A stretch of 64,000 nt of DNA from Scalesia atractyloides (GCA_947069175.1 CAMTDV010000003.1:31963353-32027352); one strand, 5' to 3'; shown: positions 42,400 to 54,818, numbered from the stretch's first letter. Numbers and translations are program-made. Notes: generated from the sequence alone by a model not told the origin.

Positions 42400-43200
42400 A
42401 CAAGTTCCGTAATTATGCTATTTTGACAAAAATGCCCTTTTTATATAAAATAAGGTTTAAACGATAATGAACATGAAAATGAATCACCTACTGATGTAAT
42501 ATCATCAGTATGATAATTTGGGATTTCAAATCAGATTGTATACTGAGTTTACATACAAGTTCTTGTATTATATCGATAAATGACGATAACGCCCTTTTGG
42601 CACATAAAACGGTTTTAATCATACCTTTTCATAACAAATCTTTTACCTGTTGATATGTTATATTAAATAACATATCTAAAACAATTAAACTTGATTTTAA
42701 CATCAGTTTTCACTAAATTTTACACAAATCGTCATTTTACGACATAAGCGTCGTTTCGGCGCATAGTATGGTTTTAAACCATATTTACCAACCAAGAATT
42801 GTTACCTACTGAATCTACAACTTATTTAAAATATTTTTTCAGTAGGTACATGATATAAACTCAGAATCCCAAGTAAACTATCATACTATGTGTACAATGA
42901 CCAAAACGCCCCTTCGATGCATAGTTTGGTTATAAATGATAAATTACAGATAAAATTGTTATCTTACTGATACTATATCACAAAAAAATTATTTCTCCAG
43001 ATTACTTATGATTATAACAGTATAATACATTCAAGTTCTTTTTATACGGTATATAATTACCAAAACACCCTTATGAGGCATAATTTCATTTAAAACCTTA
43101 ATGGGCATATAAGTTGATATCCTACTGATAATACAACGTATTTGAAGTATAATGGCATATAGAACTTACCCATGACCTACCTAGTTACCCGATATCGCTT
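42400..43200 (+). repeat. 158-160 bp monomer array in the A3 LTR
   Basis: Five degenerate units. A core like ACCAAAACGCCCTTTCGGCGCATA falls at about 42431, 42589, 42748, 42906 and 43066, and a CCTACTGAT motif at about 42488, 42643, 42802, 42963 and 43120. Both markers keep the same 155-161 base spacing. Confidence 0.8.
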
Positions 43201-44190
43201 ATATGCCTACGGTTAAGTATACGTAACTAGTTTACGGAAATTAAACGAAACGGGTCTAACCTTATCATTTAAGTCTCAAAATCCAGAATGCTTATGGTTT
43301 ACCCATATTATACAAGTCATAGTACTTGTCGGGTTTAAACCACATTCTATCCGATCATCGCTTAATCTAGCGTAATATACGTTTTGATCTTGTACGCTAG
43401 TCGGTCTAAGTCTATGACTTAAATAAGACCGCTAGCATTTAATTGGTTAGCTTATGCCATAATCTAGACTAGAGCCTTCCGGTAAATGCTATCTGCACTT
43501 AGTTCGTTTTGGATAGGACTGATATATTAAATCTTGCATTTTAATCAAAACTAGCTCAGGTAAATACTAATCGACTTATTTTTTCTATACGGGCTTGGGA
43601 TACGATAAATTATTACTGCTTGGTCGGAAATGGGATCAATCGAATGCCGGATTGTGGCTAGTAAATCCGCTTATTCGGTTTTAATCAGTTTTGTTTGTAA
43701 CTTAAACACCAGGGTTAACAATCGTGTCCTGGATATCGTCGACTCATTACATTAGATAATGGCCACGACCTAAGCACGGGTGTATGCACACACCTAACAG
43801 ATGCTCATGAAAAATTTTTACCCACACTTGTTGGTGATAACTCCTTCGTGAGTTCATAAGTGGTGTCTATGTTAATCATATCTCGGTCTTCGTACTGGGC
43901 CATGTATGCATGGACAAACACGTGAATCTGTTAACAAGGTTACAATGTTGACTTTCCCAAGTTATAAAAGTTTTTGTGCCATGTGCACTTAAAACCATTT
44001 TCAAATGTTTCAAAATGAGTCTGTTGGGTGTATTTACTAGAAAAAGCTGACGTATTTTCAAAAGAATAAACTTGCAGGTACAATACGAAATAGGATAGAA
44101 GCTGCTTAGTAGTATTATAAGAGGATCTTGCAAATCCTTAGATCTGCCCAAGTTCTGTTATACATTTTTGTACATTTTACGATCCGCCTG

Positions 44191-44659
44191 TTAGATTATG
44201 TAGATTATTAAAGTACAACTTAATCATCTTGAACATTAAAGAAACAAAGCTTAAAAACACTAACCACAACTTAAAAAGACAATAATAATCATATATTATG
44301 TGTTGATTATGTTGCTTTTATGCTAGTTGATGAACATGCTTATGATGATTATGTTAAAGTAGGATGATTAAAATTATGATCTTGTATAATCTAGACTAGA
44401 AATTATGATGATGTTTAGATCTAAACAAGATCATTATCCTTATGATCCATGGATTTTGATATGGACTTGAAGATGATTTGTGCTATGAGACTTTAGAAAA
44501 ACGTGGTAAACACCATCGTTTAGGGGAAACTATGGCGAAATTTTCTAAAAATCTAATCTTGATTAACGGTTAATTAAAAGTTGATTAAAATGGTTAATCG
44601 TGTTTAGAAACCTTAATCGATTAGACAAAACTTAATGGAAAGGTATGAGTCTTAATCGT
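44191..44659. other. Unassigned AT-rich spacer
   Basis: No open frame, LTR match or repeat recognised. It starts where the A3 LTR breaks off and ends where gypsy Gag/protease sequence of element H becomes readable. It may be host DNA or a decayed element. Confidence 0.5.
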
Positions 44660-45291
44660 GATTAGCAAAGGATGCACGCAAAGACCCAAACATGATCACT
44701 GTTATGTTCCCTATCAACAATCACTTTGCATCCATTCTATTTGATACTGGTGTTAACTTTAGTTTTATTTCTTAGGAATTTGGAAGTATACTTGGAGTAG
44801 AATCTAGTAAGCTAGATGTTCCCTACTCTATTGAATTGGCTAACAAGAAATTGTTAGAATCGGGGGAAATTATTAAGAAATGTACCTTAGAACTGGGTAA
44901 ACGAAAGTTTGACATAGATTTCCTACCAGCTCAGTTGGGTAGTTTCGACGTTGTTATTGTCATGGATTGGCTATCCAATAATTGAGTCGAAGTCATTTGT
45001 CACGAGAAGATCATTCGCATTCCCCTGCCTAACGGAGAACATCTTTTGGTTCACGGAGATAAGCACGATAGCCATTACGGATCATCAACTATATGAAGGC
45101 TGGGAAGAGTCTAATGAAAGGTTTCATTGCATTCCTTGCATATGTAGTCGACAAGAAAGCCGAAGAGCGCAAACTTGAGGAGATCCCAATTGTGAAGGAA
45201 TTCCCTGAAGTCTTTCCCAAAGACTTGCCTGAACTACCTCTACAACGACAAGTCAAATTCCTGTGTTGACTTGGTTCCATGAGCTGAACCT
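44660..45291 (+). pseudogene. Element H: protease region
   Basis: Readable as a gypsy aspartic protease: NNHFASILFDTGVNFSFIS with an intact DTG near 44741, then IELANKK and VIVMDWLSNN. At least three stops (near 44775, 44984 and 45094) and frameshifts around 45100-45270 break it before the RT linker. Confidence 0.85.
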
Positions 45292-45991
45292 GTGGCTAAA
45301 TCTCCATATCAACTAGCGCCATTAGAAATGCAGGAACCATCTACACAACTACAAGAACTGCTAGACAAAGGATTCATTAGACCGAGTTTGTCACCTTGGG
45401 GAGCTCCAGTGCTATTTGTCAAAAAGAAGGAAGGAACCTTTCTGATGTGTATTGACTATAAAGAACTAAACAAGATAAGCATCAAGAATCAGTACCCCTT
45501 ACCGAGGATTGACGACTTGTTTAATCAATTACAAGGTTCCAGTTTTTACTTCAAGATTGATTTGAGATCTGGTTATCATCAATTAAGAATCCAAGAGGAA
45601 AGAATTCCTGAAATGGCATTTAGAACATGCTACGGTCACTATGAGTTCCCTGTTATGCCTTTTGGCTTACCAAATGCGCCTACTGTATTTATGGATTTGA
45701 TGAACCGAGTATGCAAACCTTTCCTCGACAAGTTTGTAATAGTATTTATTGATGATATTAATATATTCACGAACAAAGGAAAAACATGAACAGCATTTGA
45801 GAACTATATTGGAGCTATTAAAGAAGGAGAAACTTTATGCGAATTTCTCAAAATGCGAATTTTGGATTTGCGAGGTACAATTTCTTGGTCACGTAGTGAA
45901 CGAGAAAGGGATACATGTCGACCCATCAAATATTGAAGCTATAAAGAATTGGAACACCCCAAAGACTCCAACGGAAGTACACAATTTCTAG
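45292..45991 (+). pseudogene. Element H: reverse transcriptase
   Basis: The first frame (to 45789) has SPYQLAPLEMQE, VLFVKKKEGTFLMCIDYKELN, PRIDDLFNQLQG, KIDLRSGYHQ, GHYEFPVMPFGL and the catalytic FIDD in FVIVFIDDINIF. A frameshift right after the FIDD motif, at about 45765, moves to the second frame (45749-45991) with IYSRTKEKHEQHL, CEFWICEVQFLGHV and GIHVDPSNIEAIKNW. The copy is closer in motif wording to A3 than to B. Confidence 0.9.
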
Positions 45992-46732
45992 GATTAGCGG
46001 GATATTATTGGAGATTCATTTAGAAGTTTTCTAAGGTTGCTCACTGCTACCTCTCTCATGCAACAGGATAAAAAGTTTGAAGGGGGTGAAAAACAAGAAG
46101 CATCTTTTCAACTACTCAAGGATAAGCTATGTAGGGCGCCGATCTTATCACTTTTGGACGGTACCGATAACTTTGTCGTGTATTGTGATGCATCGCATCA
46201 AGGCTTGGGTTGCATGTTAATGCAACGAGAAAATGTCATCGCGTACGCATCTTGCCAATTAAAAGTTCACGAAAGGAACTATACCACTCATGACCTAGAG
46301 TTAGGCACGGTGGTATTCACATTAAAAATTTGGCGTCATTATCTCTATGGTACTAATTGCACCATATTCATAGATCACAAGAGTCTTCAACATATATTCG
46401 ATCAAAAGGAATTAAATATGCGCCAACGGCGTTGGTGGAATTGTTGAATGACTATGATTGTGAAATCAAGTACCATCCAGGTAAAACAATCGTTGTGGCG
46501 GATGCTTTGACCCGGATGGAACGAGTCAAAACATTATGAGTACGAGCTATGGAGTTGACGATTCAAGCAAATTTTACTACTCAAATACGTGAGGCACAAC
46601 AAGAAGCTCTCAAAGAGGAACACATTCAAGAAACAAATGGATCCAAAAGAAGATGGAACTTTATATTTCACGGAAAGGATTTGGGTTCCCCTTTTTGGAG
46701 GCCTATGAGACTTAGTATTGAACAAGGCACAC
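45992..46732 (+). pseudogene. Element H: RNase H and start of integrase
   Basis: A frame at 46037-46447 has DNFVVYCDASHQGLGCMLMQ (first catalytic Asp kept), YASCQLKVHERNYTTHDLELG and IDHKSLQHIFDQKELN. The next frame has YHPGKTIVVADALTR. Integrase begins but is cut at 46732 by the LTR of B3. Stops and shifts occur at 46445 and 46540. Confidence 0.9.
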
Positions 46733-49358
46733 TGTCACATCCTCCAATTCCACTTGCAGAGTATTACCGCGAGGCGTGTGATCAAACCAGAATCTCAGAC
46801 ACTAGCAACGTCGGACGACTCTATATGATTTATTTTAACATTTTACAAAAACATTTATTGTAAACATGCATAGTCATTTTCAAAGTTCCAAAGTTTCAAA
46901 GTTTAGCGGAAGCATTAGAATAAAGTAACGGGCGCCAACATAAACGCCAAAACCAAAATCCCAAAAAAATAATCGTTAATAAAGACTCGATGACATGTCT
47001 TAATTTAATGCAAAGTGGGTGCACCTAGCGCTCCTACCGTCCTGAGAAACATGCAAAGAAACAAGTGTCAACATTAAAGAAGAGTGAGTTCACAGGTTTT
47101 TATAAGTTCATAAGTTCGGTTTAAAAGATTGTTTTCCTCCATTATCCCTAACCCGAGATAACGACATAGTTCCATTATTCCTAACCTGGAATAATAATGT
47201 TGGTTCGTAAATAAGTTCAATGTTAACATGTAGGTAGCGAGCCTAAAGTTACGTCACGGAAGAGTTCGCGATCGAAGCTGACTGTTGTTGCCTCTGTGTT
47301 GCCAGGTCTATCACTGACCATGGTGAATGTTAGGCCAAATTAATCATCCGGTGACCATTCCGGTCGGCTAGCGCGACTAGCTCGGGTGGGGCTTGTGGGC
47401 CCAGTAGTACTACTATAATTTCCCCGCTATCTAACCCAATACTAACGATCCGAGAGTTGGTTGAGGACTTCCGTGAGAGAGCTACTTAGTGACCATAACA
47501 TACATTAACATTAACTTAGTTACCGAATAGTTAACGGTGTTAATTTCGCATAACGTAAAAGATTGAGTTGTAGAGCGTATACATGTTTCTCCCCATGTTG
47601 ATCAAAACCGGATAAAATAGGGGCCGTGAACTCACCTTAAATTGCTCGGTTAGATAAACGCAAAAGAAGCAAATGATGGAACAGCTAATCGCGTCCTAAC
47701 ATGTCAACCGATTCAAAGTTAGTGTGTGAACACACTGACACAAACCCTACGCATAACTAACACACAGTACGGCACACGTAATAACCAATTCGAAACCATA
47801 ATCATGCATGCGAAGTATCACCATACAAAATAACGACCAAATAAACTTGTCATAAACACAGGATAACTCATACAACACTTAGGTACACACAAACGCAAGT
47901 TATCATGTTTCAGCTGGTACACTCATAACTGGGTTGTTTTCAAGAAATTTTATAAAATAGTTCCCATGCTCCACTAATTCCAATTTTTTATAGAGGGTGC
48001 CAAGCACCATATAAAATTTAGTGTAAAATTTTCAAATCCTAAATCTTTACCAATTATTTATTAAAATTTATATACTAGGCTACAGTCAGATTCGTCGCTT
48101 TCTGACTGCAGTCCACGAGAAAAATCATTTAAAAATCATCGTTCATCCGAATAACGAAATCCCAGTGGGAGATTTTCGGAAACTCCTGTCTCCAGTTACT
48201 GTACAGATTTCGTGACATAACCCCATACAGACTATGAGGTTCGTCTAAATAAACGACCTGCAAATTCTGTAGAATTTACACAGCTTCAGCTGCTGCCCTA
48301 AATGGTCATTCAAAAATAGCAAACGACCTTAGAAAAATATGAATCCAGCGCCATTTGAAGCGTTTTTCAAAAATACACGTTTTAGAAATCAGAAAATCCA
48401 CTATTCAATAAATAATGATCAGGTTATAGCCAACTGAAGTTGGCTGTAAATGTCAATCAGCTTTCTGTTTTCGACTTTATTGTATTAGAACATGTTTAAA
48501 CTGCCACGACGCTTAGTTGTATCGATTTATAGTAGGTTATTGTATCGGATATCATCTAATATATCAGTATTCATGCAAACCCTAAGCATATATCATGATC
48601 TTTATAGATAAAACGCAGGCTACGATTTTAATACTCGAACACATCATCATTGCCGCAAGGATTCACATATTCATCTGAACTAGTCATACACGACAACACT
48701 TTTCATAACAACAATCATACGAGCACATAAGCATAATCAATTCTACAGAAGATCATCACATGAATCGTAACAAAATAAAAAAACCCTATCCTTAAACGAT
48801 GACAACTAGCGAACCGGGACAAGCTTGGATTCGATCCGAGGGATGTGGGTTGTTTGTGCGACCGAGAGGGGGGGGGCTGCTTGCCGTCGCACACCACAAG
48901 GGAGTAGGTTTTAGGGTTTGTTTTATTTTTTTGATCACCCCATGCATCATACGTATACATACATAGAGGCTAGGGGCGGTTTGGGCTATTCTTGGGCCGC
49001 AAGGAGTGTGGGCCGCAAGGGGGTGTGGGTGGCGGGTTGGGTTTGCTTGGTCGCGAAGTCGAAACGTTTCACTGGCTTGGTTCGGTTCGGCTTATAAAGA
49101 GAATTTACTAACCGATCAATATAATCTGATAAATAACTACACATAATACGACTCGACAATTATTAACAAACGTCTAATAACACGTAGCACGTAATTCAGA
49201 TACAACCCGTTAAAACTCTCAAACATCGTGTATTTCCTAAATACTAAAGTAAGCGTAGTTATTGCGAGTGCGTAATTTAATTCTCCGAATTAAATTAGCG
49301 TAGGTGTGAATAACAATAAAGTAGCGCGTTTAAAGTACCTGAAAAACCGGGATGTCAC
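46733..49358 (-). mobile_element. Element B3: 3' LTR
   Basis: A minus-strand family B LTR (2626 bp) from TGTCACATCCTCC to CGGGATGTCACA. Integrase C-terminus lies to its right, so it is the 3' LTR of a minus-strand copy. The predicted splice sites are present: donor complement CTCACCTT at 47631-47638, and acceptor complement CCTGAGAAAC at 47041-47050. The hairpin array is reduced to two units. Confidence 0.93.
47141..47199 (-). repeat. Reduced hairpin array in B3 LTR (2 units)
   Basis: Two hairpin units of the family B type remain, one decayed in its loop-side arm (AACCCGAGATAAC). Confidence 0.8.
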
Positions 49359-49949
49359 ATTATCCCCATGTTGAAAGAATTTTCATCTCCAAAATTGAGT
49401 AAACGCGGTTTAGATTGCAACGCACAAAAATTCAGTTTGTTAGAATGGTACAAGGAAATCCCAGGCTGTCATATCATCCCCATGTTGAAAGAATTTCTTC
49501 CCGAAATTCAGTTGGCGGTAACATCAGATTGCTGCTCAGCTGCACAAAGGTGTGGATATTTGCTTTTTATTTGGTCCTCTCTTTCCCACGTGAACTCTGG
49601 TCCACGCTTAGAGTTCCAACGAACCTTGACGATCGGTATCTTGCTGTGCCTTCGAGTCTTGATCTCACGGTCCATGATCTCGATAGGTTGTTCCACAAAA
49701 TGCAGTTGCTCATCCACTTGAATCTCATCCAATGTAATGACTAGGGTCTCATCTGATAGACACTTCTTCAGATTGGACACGTGAAAAACGTTGTGAACTC
49801 CACTGAGTTTGGCAGGAAGGTCTAACTGATAAGCTATGGGCCCGAGACGCTTCGAAATCACAAAGGGGCCTACGTACCGTGGATTTAGTTTGCCTCGTTT
49901 CCCAAAACGAATTACACCCTTCCAGGGTGACACTTTCAGTAGGACACGG
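49359..49949 (-). pseudogene. Element B3: integrase C-terminus and pre-LTR region
   Basis: The minus-strand frame ending at 49508 carries VLLKVSPWKGVIRFGKRGKLNPRYVGPF, GVHNVFHVSNLKKC and the chromodomain-like VRWNSKRGPEFTWERE. Downstream (49359-49507) lie two copies of the CCCCATGTTGAAAGAA complement, the duplicated block before the LTR. The gene is interrupted at 49949 by B2 and resumes at 62329. Confidence 0.92.
49945..49949. repeat. B2 target site duplication, left copy
   Basis: CACGG before the TGTGACATCCC start of B2. The right copy (62324-62328) is TACGG, one transition apart. Joining the flanks restores the reading order of integrase in B3. Confidence 0.9.
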
Positions 49950-50266
49950 TGTGACATCCCGGTTTTTCAGGTATCTTAAACGCACTACTTCACGGTTATG
50001 TGTTATTAGACGTTTAAATTTTACGCTCGCAATAACTACGCTAACTTTGTGAACTCATCGAGTGAATTACGTGCTATGTGTTATTAGACGTTTATAAGTT
50101 TTGTGAATTATTATATCGTGTTTTGATTTCGCGATTATTAGTTTATAAAAAAATATATATTAAATAAACAGCCGAACCGAACCGAGCCACGAAACATGTC
50201 GACCTCACTTCCTTGTGGCCCAAGTAACTAGCCTAAACTTGAGGCCCAAGTTACTCAACCAAACCG

Positions 50267-50289
50267 CCCCCCCCCCCCCCCCCCCCCCC
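50267..50289 (+). repeat. Poly-C run
   Basis: Twenty-three C in a row upstream of the LTR TATA box. The 3' LTR has a shorter run (about 59921-59930), so it grew or shrank by slippage, or was mis-sized by sequencing. Confidence 0.9.
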
Positions 50290-51510
50290 GCCTTTGCGGC
50301 CGCAAGCCCACCCCCACCCTTTTCCTTTTCTTCTTTTCCCTTGCACTATATATATACAAGTATGCATGGGTTAAGTTTTAAAAAAAAAATTCAAGAAACC
50401 CTAGCTACAAGGAAAACCAACGGCAGCCCACCCCTCTCACGGTCGCAACTTCTTCGATCCTCGGATTGATTCCAATCTCGTTCCCGGTTTGCTAATCTTC
50501 ATCGTATCAAGGTTAGGATTTTAATTGTTTTGCAAATCACATTAGGGTTTATGAAATCTTGATCATGATTGTGTGTATTGTTTGAATCATTGTTATGAAA
50601 AGTGTTATGATTTATGTTTAGTTCGGTTGATTGTGCGAGTTTTTGCGATTGTGATGCTTGGATGAATACAAAAATCATAGGCTGCGTTTTGGTGATAAAA
50701 ATCATATCATATGATTAGGGTTTGCATGGGTATTGATGTACATAATGATATATGACAAATAAACCTGTTCTTGATCATTGTTAATTAGAGTCTTGATCGT
50801 TTAAGCGTGTTCTATTGCGATGAAAGTCGAAAACAGGTTGCTGAATGGTATTTACAGCCAACTTCAGTTGGCTGTAACCTGGTCATTATTTATCGAAAAG
50901 TGGATTTTCTGAAGCCTAAAACGTATATTTTTGAAAAACGCTTCTAATGGCACTGGATTCATATTTTTCTTATGTTGTTTGATATTTTTAAGTGGTCATT
51001 TAAGTGCAGTAACTGAAGCTGTGTAAATTCTGAAAATTTGTTAGTTGTTTCTCGAGTCGGATCTCATAATCTGTAGAGGGTTGGGTCATGAAATTTGTAC
51101 AGAAACTGGAGACGGGAATTTCCGCGAAAATCCCACTGGAATTTTGGTAATTGGCTGAACGATGATTTTTAAATAATTTCTCCCGTGGACTGCAGTCAGA
51201 AAGCGTCGAATCTGACTGCAGCCTAGTATATAAATATTTATGAATAATTGGTAAAGTGTTAGGACTTGAAAAATTTACATAAAATTCTACAGTTTAGTTG
51301 ACACCTTCTGTAAAAAAAGTTGGAATTTTTAAAACGTTGGAACTATTTTATAAAAATCCTCGAAAACAGCCTAGTTATGAGCGTACAAGCTGAAACTTGA
51401 TAACTTGCGAATGTGTGTACCAACGTGTTGTATGAGTTGATTTGTGTTTATGACAAGTTGGTTTGATCACTATTTTGGTATGATAATACTTTGCATGCAT
51501 GATTGTGTTT

Positions 51511-53708
51511 TCGAATTTGTTATTATGTGTGCCGCATTGTGTGTTAGTTATGCGTAGGGTTTGTATCAGTGTGTTCACACACTAACTTTAAATCGATTGG
51601 CATGTTAGGACGCAATTAGCGGTCCCATCATTTGCTACTTCTGTGTTACACTAACCGAGCAATTAAAGGTGAGTTCACGGCCCCTATTTTATCCGGTTTT
51701 AAACAACAGGGGGAGAAACATGTATACATTCTATAACTCTATCTTTTTACGTTATGCGAAATTAACGTCGTTAAACTACTCGTTAACTAAGTTAATGTTA
51801 ATGAATGTTATGGTCACTAAGCAGCTATATCACGGAAGTCCTCGACAAACTCTCAGATCGTTAGTATTGGGTTAGATAGCGGGGAAATTATAAGTAGTAC
51901 TACTGGGCACGACAAGCCCCACTCGAGCTAGTCGCGCTAGCCGACCGGGTATGGTCAACGGGTGAATAATTTGGCCTAACATTCGCCATGGTCAGTATTA
52001 GGCCTGGCAACACGGAGGCACAACAGTCAGCTTCGATCGCGAACACTTATGTGACATAACTTTAGGCTCGCTACCTACATGTTAACATTGAACTTAATTA
52101 CGAACCGACATCATTATTATTTCGGGTTAGGAATAATGGAACATAATTATTATTCCGGGTTAGGGTTAATGGAACCATCATTATTATTCCGGGTTAGGAA
52201 TAATGGAACTAAATCGTTATGGGGAAACAAACTTTTAACCGAACTAATGAACATATAAAAAACCTGTGAACTCACTCTTCTTTAATGTTGACACTTGTTT
52301 CTTTACATGTTTCTCAGGACGCTAGGAGAGCTAGGTGCACTCACTTGCATTGACCAAGACATATTTTTATCGAGTCTCATTTATGAATATTGTTTGGGAT
52401 TTTCGGTTTTTGGCGTTTGTGTTGGCGCCCTTTACTTTACCTTACTTTAGTTTAATGCTTCCGCACAACTTAGAAACTAATGCTTCCGCTAAACTTTGAA
52501 ACCAAACTAAGACAAATTGAAAATAATTATGAATGGGTAAACAAATGTTTTTGGAAAACATTTAAATAAATCATATAGAGTCGTTCGATATTACTAGTGT
52601 CTCGAATTTGTTATTATGTGTGCCGCATTGTGTATTAATTATGCGTAGGGTTTGTATCAGTGTGTTCACACACTAACTTTAAATCGATTGGCATGTTAGG
52701 ACGCAATTAGCGGTCCCATCATTTGCTACTTCTGTGTTACACTAACCGAGCAATTAAAGGTGAGTTCACGACCCCTATTTTATCCGGTTTTAAACAACAG
52801 GGGTAGAAACATGTATACATTTTATAACTCTATCTTTTTACGTTATGCGAAATTAACGTCGTTAAACTACTCGGTAACTAAGTTAATGTTAATGAACGTT
52901 ATGGTCACTAAGCAGCTATATCACGGAAGTCCTCGACAAACTCTCAGATCGTTAGTATTGGGTTAGATAGCGGGGAAATTATAAGTAGTACTACTGGGCC
53001 CGACAAGCCCCACCCGAGCTAGTCGCGCTAGCCGACCGGGTATGGTCAACGGGTGAATAATTTGGCCTAACTTTCGCCATGGTCAGTGATAGGCCTGGCA
53101 ACACGGAGGCACAACAGTCAGCTTCGATCGCGAACACTTATGTGACATAACTTTAGGCTCGCTACCTACATGTTAACATTGAACTTAATTACGAACCGAC
53201 ATCATTATTATTCCGGGTTAGGAATAATGGAACATCATTATTATTCCGGGTTAGGGATAATGGAACCATCATTATTATTCCAGGTTAGGAATAATGGAAC
53301 TAAATCGTTATCCGGGTTAGGGATAACGAGGGAAACAAACTTTTAACCGAACTAATGAACATATAAAAACCTGTGAACTCACTCTTCTTTAATGTTGACA
53401 CTTGTTTCTTTACATGTTTCTCAGGACGCTAGGAGAGCTAGGTGCACTCACTTGCATTAACCAAGACATATTTTTATCGAGTCTCATTTACGAATATTGT
53501 GTGGGATTTTCGGTTTTTGGCGTTTGTGTTGGTGCCCGTTACTTTACCTTACTTTACTTTATGCTTCCGCATAACTTAGAAACTAATGCTTCCGCTAAAC
53601 TTTGAAACCAAACTAAGACAAATTGAAAATAATTATGAATAGGTAAACAAATGTTTTTGGAAAACATTTAAATAAATCATATAGAGTCGTTCGATATTAC
53701 TAGTGTCT
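51511..53708 (+). repeat. 1,091-bp direct tandem duplication inside the B2 5' LTR
   Basis: Two nearly identical copies, offset 1091 bases. The junction at 52600 reads GTGTCTCGAATTTGTTATT; the other LTR regions have TTTTCGAATTTGTTATT at 51510 and GTCTCAAATTTGG at 53706. The shared TCGAATTTG-type sequence points to slippage or unequal exchange at short homology. The second copy has four hairpin units, the first three. Confidence 0.93.
53204..53330 (+). repeat. Hairpin array, second copy in B2 5' LTR (4 units)
   Basis: Four units of the family B hairpin repeat. The first copy of the duplication has a three-unit array at about 52113-52205, whose last unit is destroyed by a deletion. Confidence 0.9.
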
Positions 53709-53770
53709 CAAATTTGGTTTGATCACACGCCTCGCGGTAAAACTCCGCAAGTGGAAATTGAGGTGTGACA

Positions 53771-53928
53771 GATTGGCACCGAAACTATAGCTGAGTACAC
53801 GACACTAGACTTAGTTGGCACCGAACTATGATATCTTGTTATGTGTTGTACTACAACTGTGTTATGTAAGATATAAATGTATATTGTGGTGAACGCAACT
53901 CGTAACTAACTACACAACCCAACAGGCA
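53771..53928 (+). other. Element B2: leader with PBS deleted
   Basis: After the LTR end, B1 has GATTGGTATCAGAGCC and about 50 more bases before CTAAACTATAGCTGA. B2 reads GATTGGCACCGAAACTATAG, so all but the first bases of the PBS are missing. A GATTGG/TTGG-type repeat with the TTGGCACCGAAC motif some 50 bases on may have guided the loss. Confidence 0.85.
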
Positions 53929-54555
53929 ATGTCATCATCATCATCCGACAAACCTCTACAACCAAGGGCGCCGAGGAAGGCACCTATGGTCGAACCCTCA
54001 CCACCTCATGGCATGGAGACACGCTCAGCTGCTAGGAAAAGACTCGCTCTAGGAGAGGAGTCGTCCTCACGCCCGACCACCGCTATGCCGGTCGAACCGA
54101 TTAACTCGTTAGAAGTAGGGGACGACCTACTTAGGGATATGTTAAGAAAACAACAGGAACAACTAGAGAGAATGCAGGAAACTATCAAAGCACAGGGATG
54201 GATGATACGTCAACTAACGGGTAAGACTGGAGAGCTCGAGGAAGAGCAATATGAGAATAAGATAGCTCGCAACATTTTAGCTAAAGATCTTCGTGCTGAG
54301 CAGCTGAGGGCTGACTGGCTCGAAGACAGAGTTCTTGAGTCCAGTTGGAGGATTCAAGAACTAGAGCAGAATCAGGCACCTGTACCAGTACCTGCACCAG
54401 CACCGGCCCCTCCAGCGCCGGTAGAGGAAGAAGAGGAGGATCCAGAGGAAGACCCGGAGGAGGATCCGGAGGAAAACCCGGCTGTAGAAGCTGGAAACGC
54501 CGCGGAGGATGCCGACAACGATAGCGACTTGGGAGATGGAGACGTAGAAGACTGA
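53929..54555 (+). CDS. Element B2: pre-gag ORF (ORF0), coiled-coil acidic protein
   Basis: An intact 208-codon frame, the counterpart of 10216-10839. It has the same layout: Ser-rich start, SAARKRLALGEE, long charged helix-prone segment, Pro-Ala linker and EDPEE-rich tail. The two copies differ mainly by substitutions and small in-frame length changes in the Ser run and acidic tail. This is one of the few uninterrupted frames in B2, although the neighbouring gag and pol have stops. Function unknown. Confidence 0.75.
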   Translation: MSSSSSDKPLQPRAPRKAPMVEPSPPHGMETRSAARKRLALGEESSSRPTTAMPVEPINSLEVGDDLLRDMLRKQQEQLERMQETIKAQGWMIRQLTGKTGELEEEQYENKIARNILAKDLRAEQLRADWLEDRVLESSWRIQELEQNQAPVPVPAPAPAPPAPVEEEEEDPEEDPEEDPEENPAVEAGNAAEDADNDSDLGDGDVED

Positions 54556-54818
54556 CTCGTCTCGCCAATTCCCCCCTTTTGTTTCCTTTAGTCTATTTAT
54601 TTTCTACTTAAGTTTGAACTTGAAATTTTATAATTAAACTGATATGTTTGGTTGGCATTTTGTGAGACGTTGCAATTTATTTAATCGAATGTTCCTTTTG
54701 ATTGTTTAATTTATTGGGTTGACATAACTTGAGGGATGATTTAAGTGTGGAGTATGATAACTCTATTGGATATATATACTTATCGGTGTGTGTTTATGTT
54801 GCCTTCCGAATATCTAAA
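54556..54818 (+). other. Element B2: AT-rich spacer between ORF0 and gag
   Basis: Of this spacer about 217 bases (54597-54813) are missing from B1, where the junction shows a 3-base TAT overlap but no GT-AG ends. I see no gene in it. Confidence 0.7.

Larger units (their letters stand above)
41066..44190 (+). mobile_element. Element A3: 3' LTR, 3' end truncated
   Basis: Starts TGTAACACCTTG. It contains a 39-40 bp tandem repeat (41153-41420), a TATA box at 41736-41743, then sequence matching A2 (reverse complement) and A1. The match to A1 stops near 44190, after GATCCGCCTG, about 200 bp short of the LTR end. No PBS follows. Confidence 0.88.
49950..53770 (+). mobile_element. Element B2: 5' LTR with internal tandem duplication
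   Basis: 3821 bp, about 1090 bp longer than the 3' LTR. TATA box near 50348. It has a C run of 23 bases at 50267-50289. The segment 51511-52601 is repeated directly at 52602-53700, giving two predicted donors (51669, 52760), two acceptors (52317, 53424) and two hairpin arrays. Confidence 0.95.

Noticed and set aside
44191..44659. Possible host gene remnant between A3 and H
   Set aside because: No open frame, splice pattern or known motif could be seen; left as unassigned.
50267..50289. Poly-C run as a functional element
   Set aside because: Its length differs greatly between the two LTRs of the same element, so slippage or sequencing error explains it.
54597..54813. 217-base spacer absent from B1 considered as a second intron
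   Set aside because: The boundaries show a TAT overlap and no GT-AG or AT-AC ends, so a deletion between short repeats is the simpler reading.
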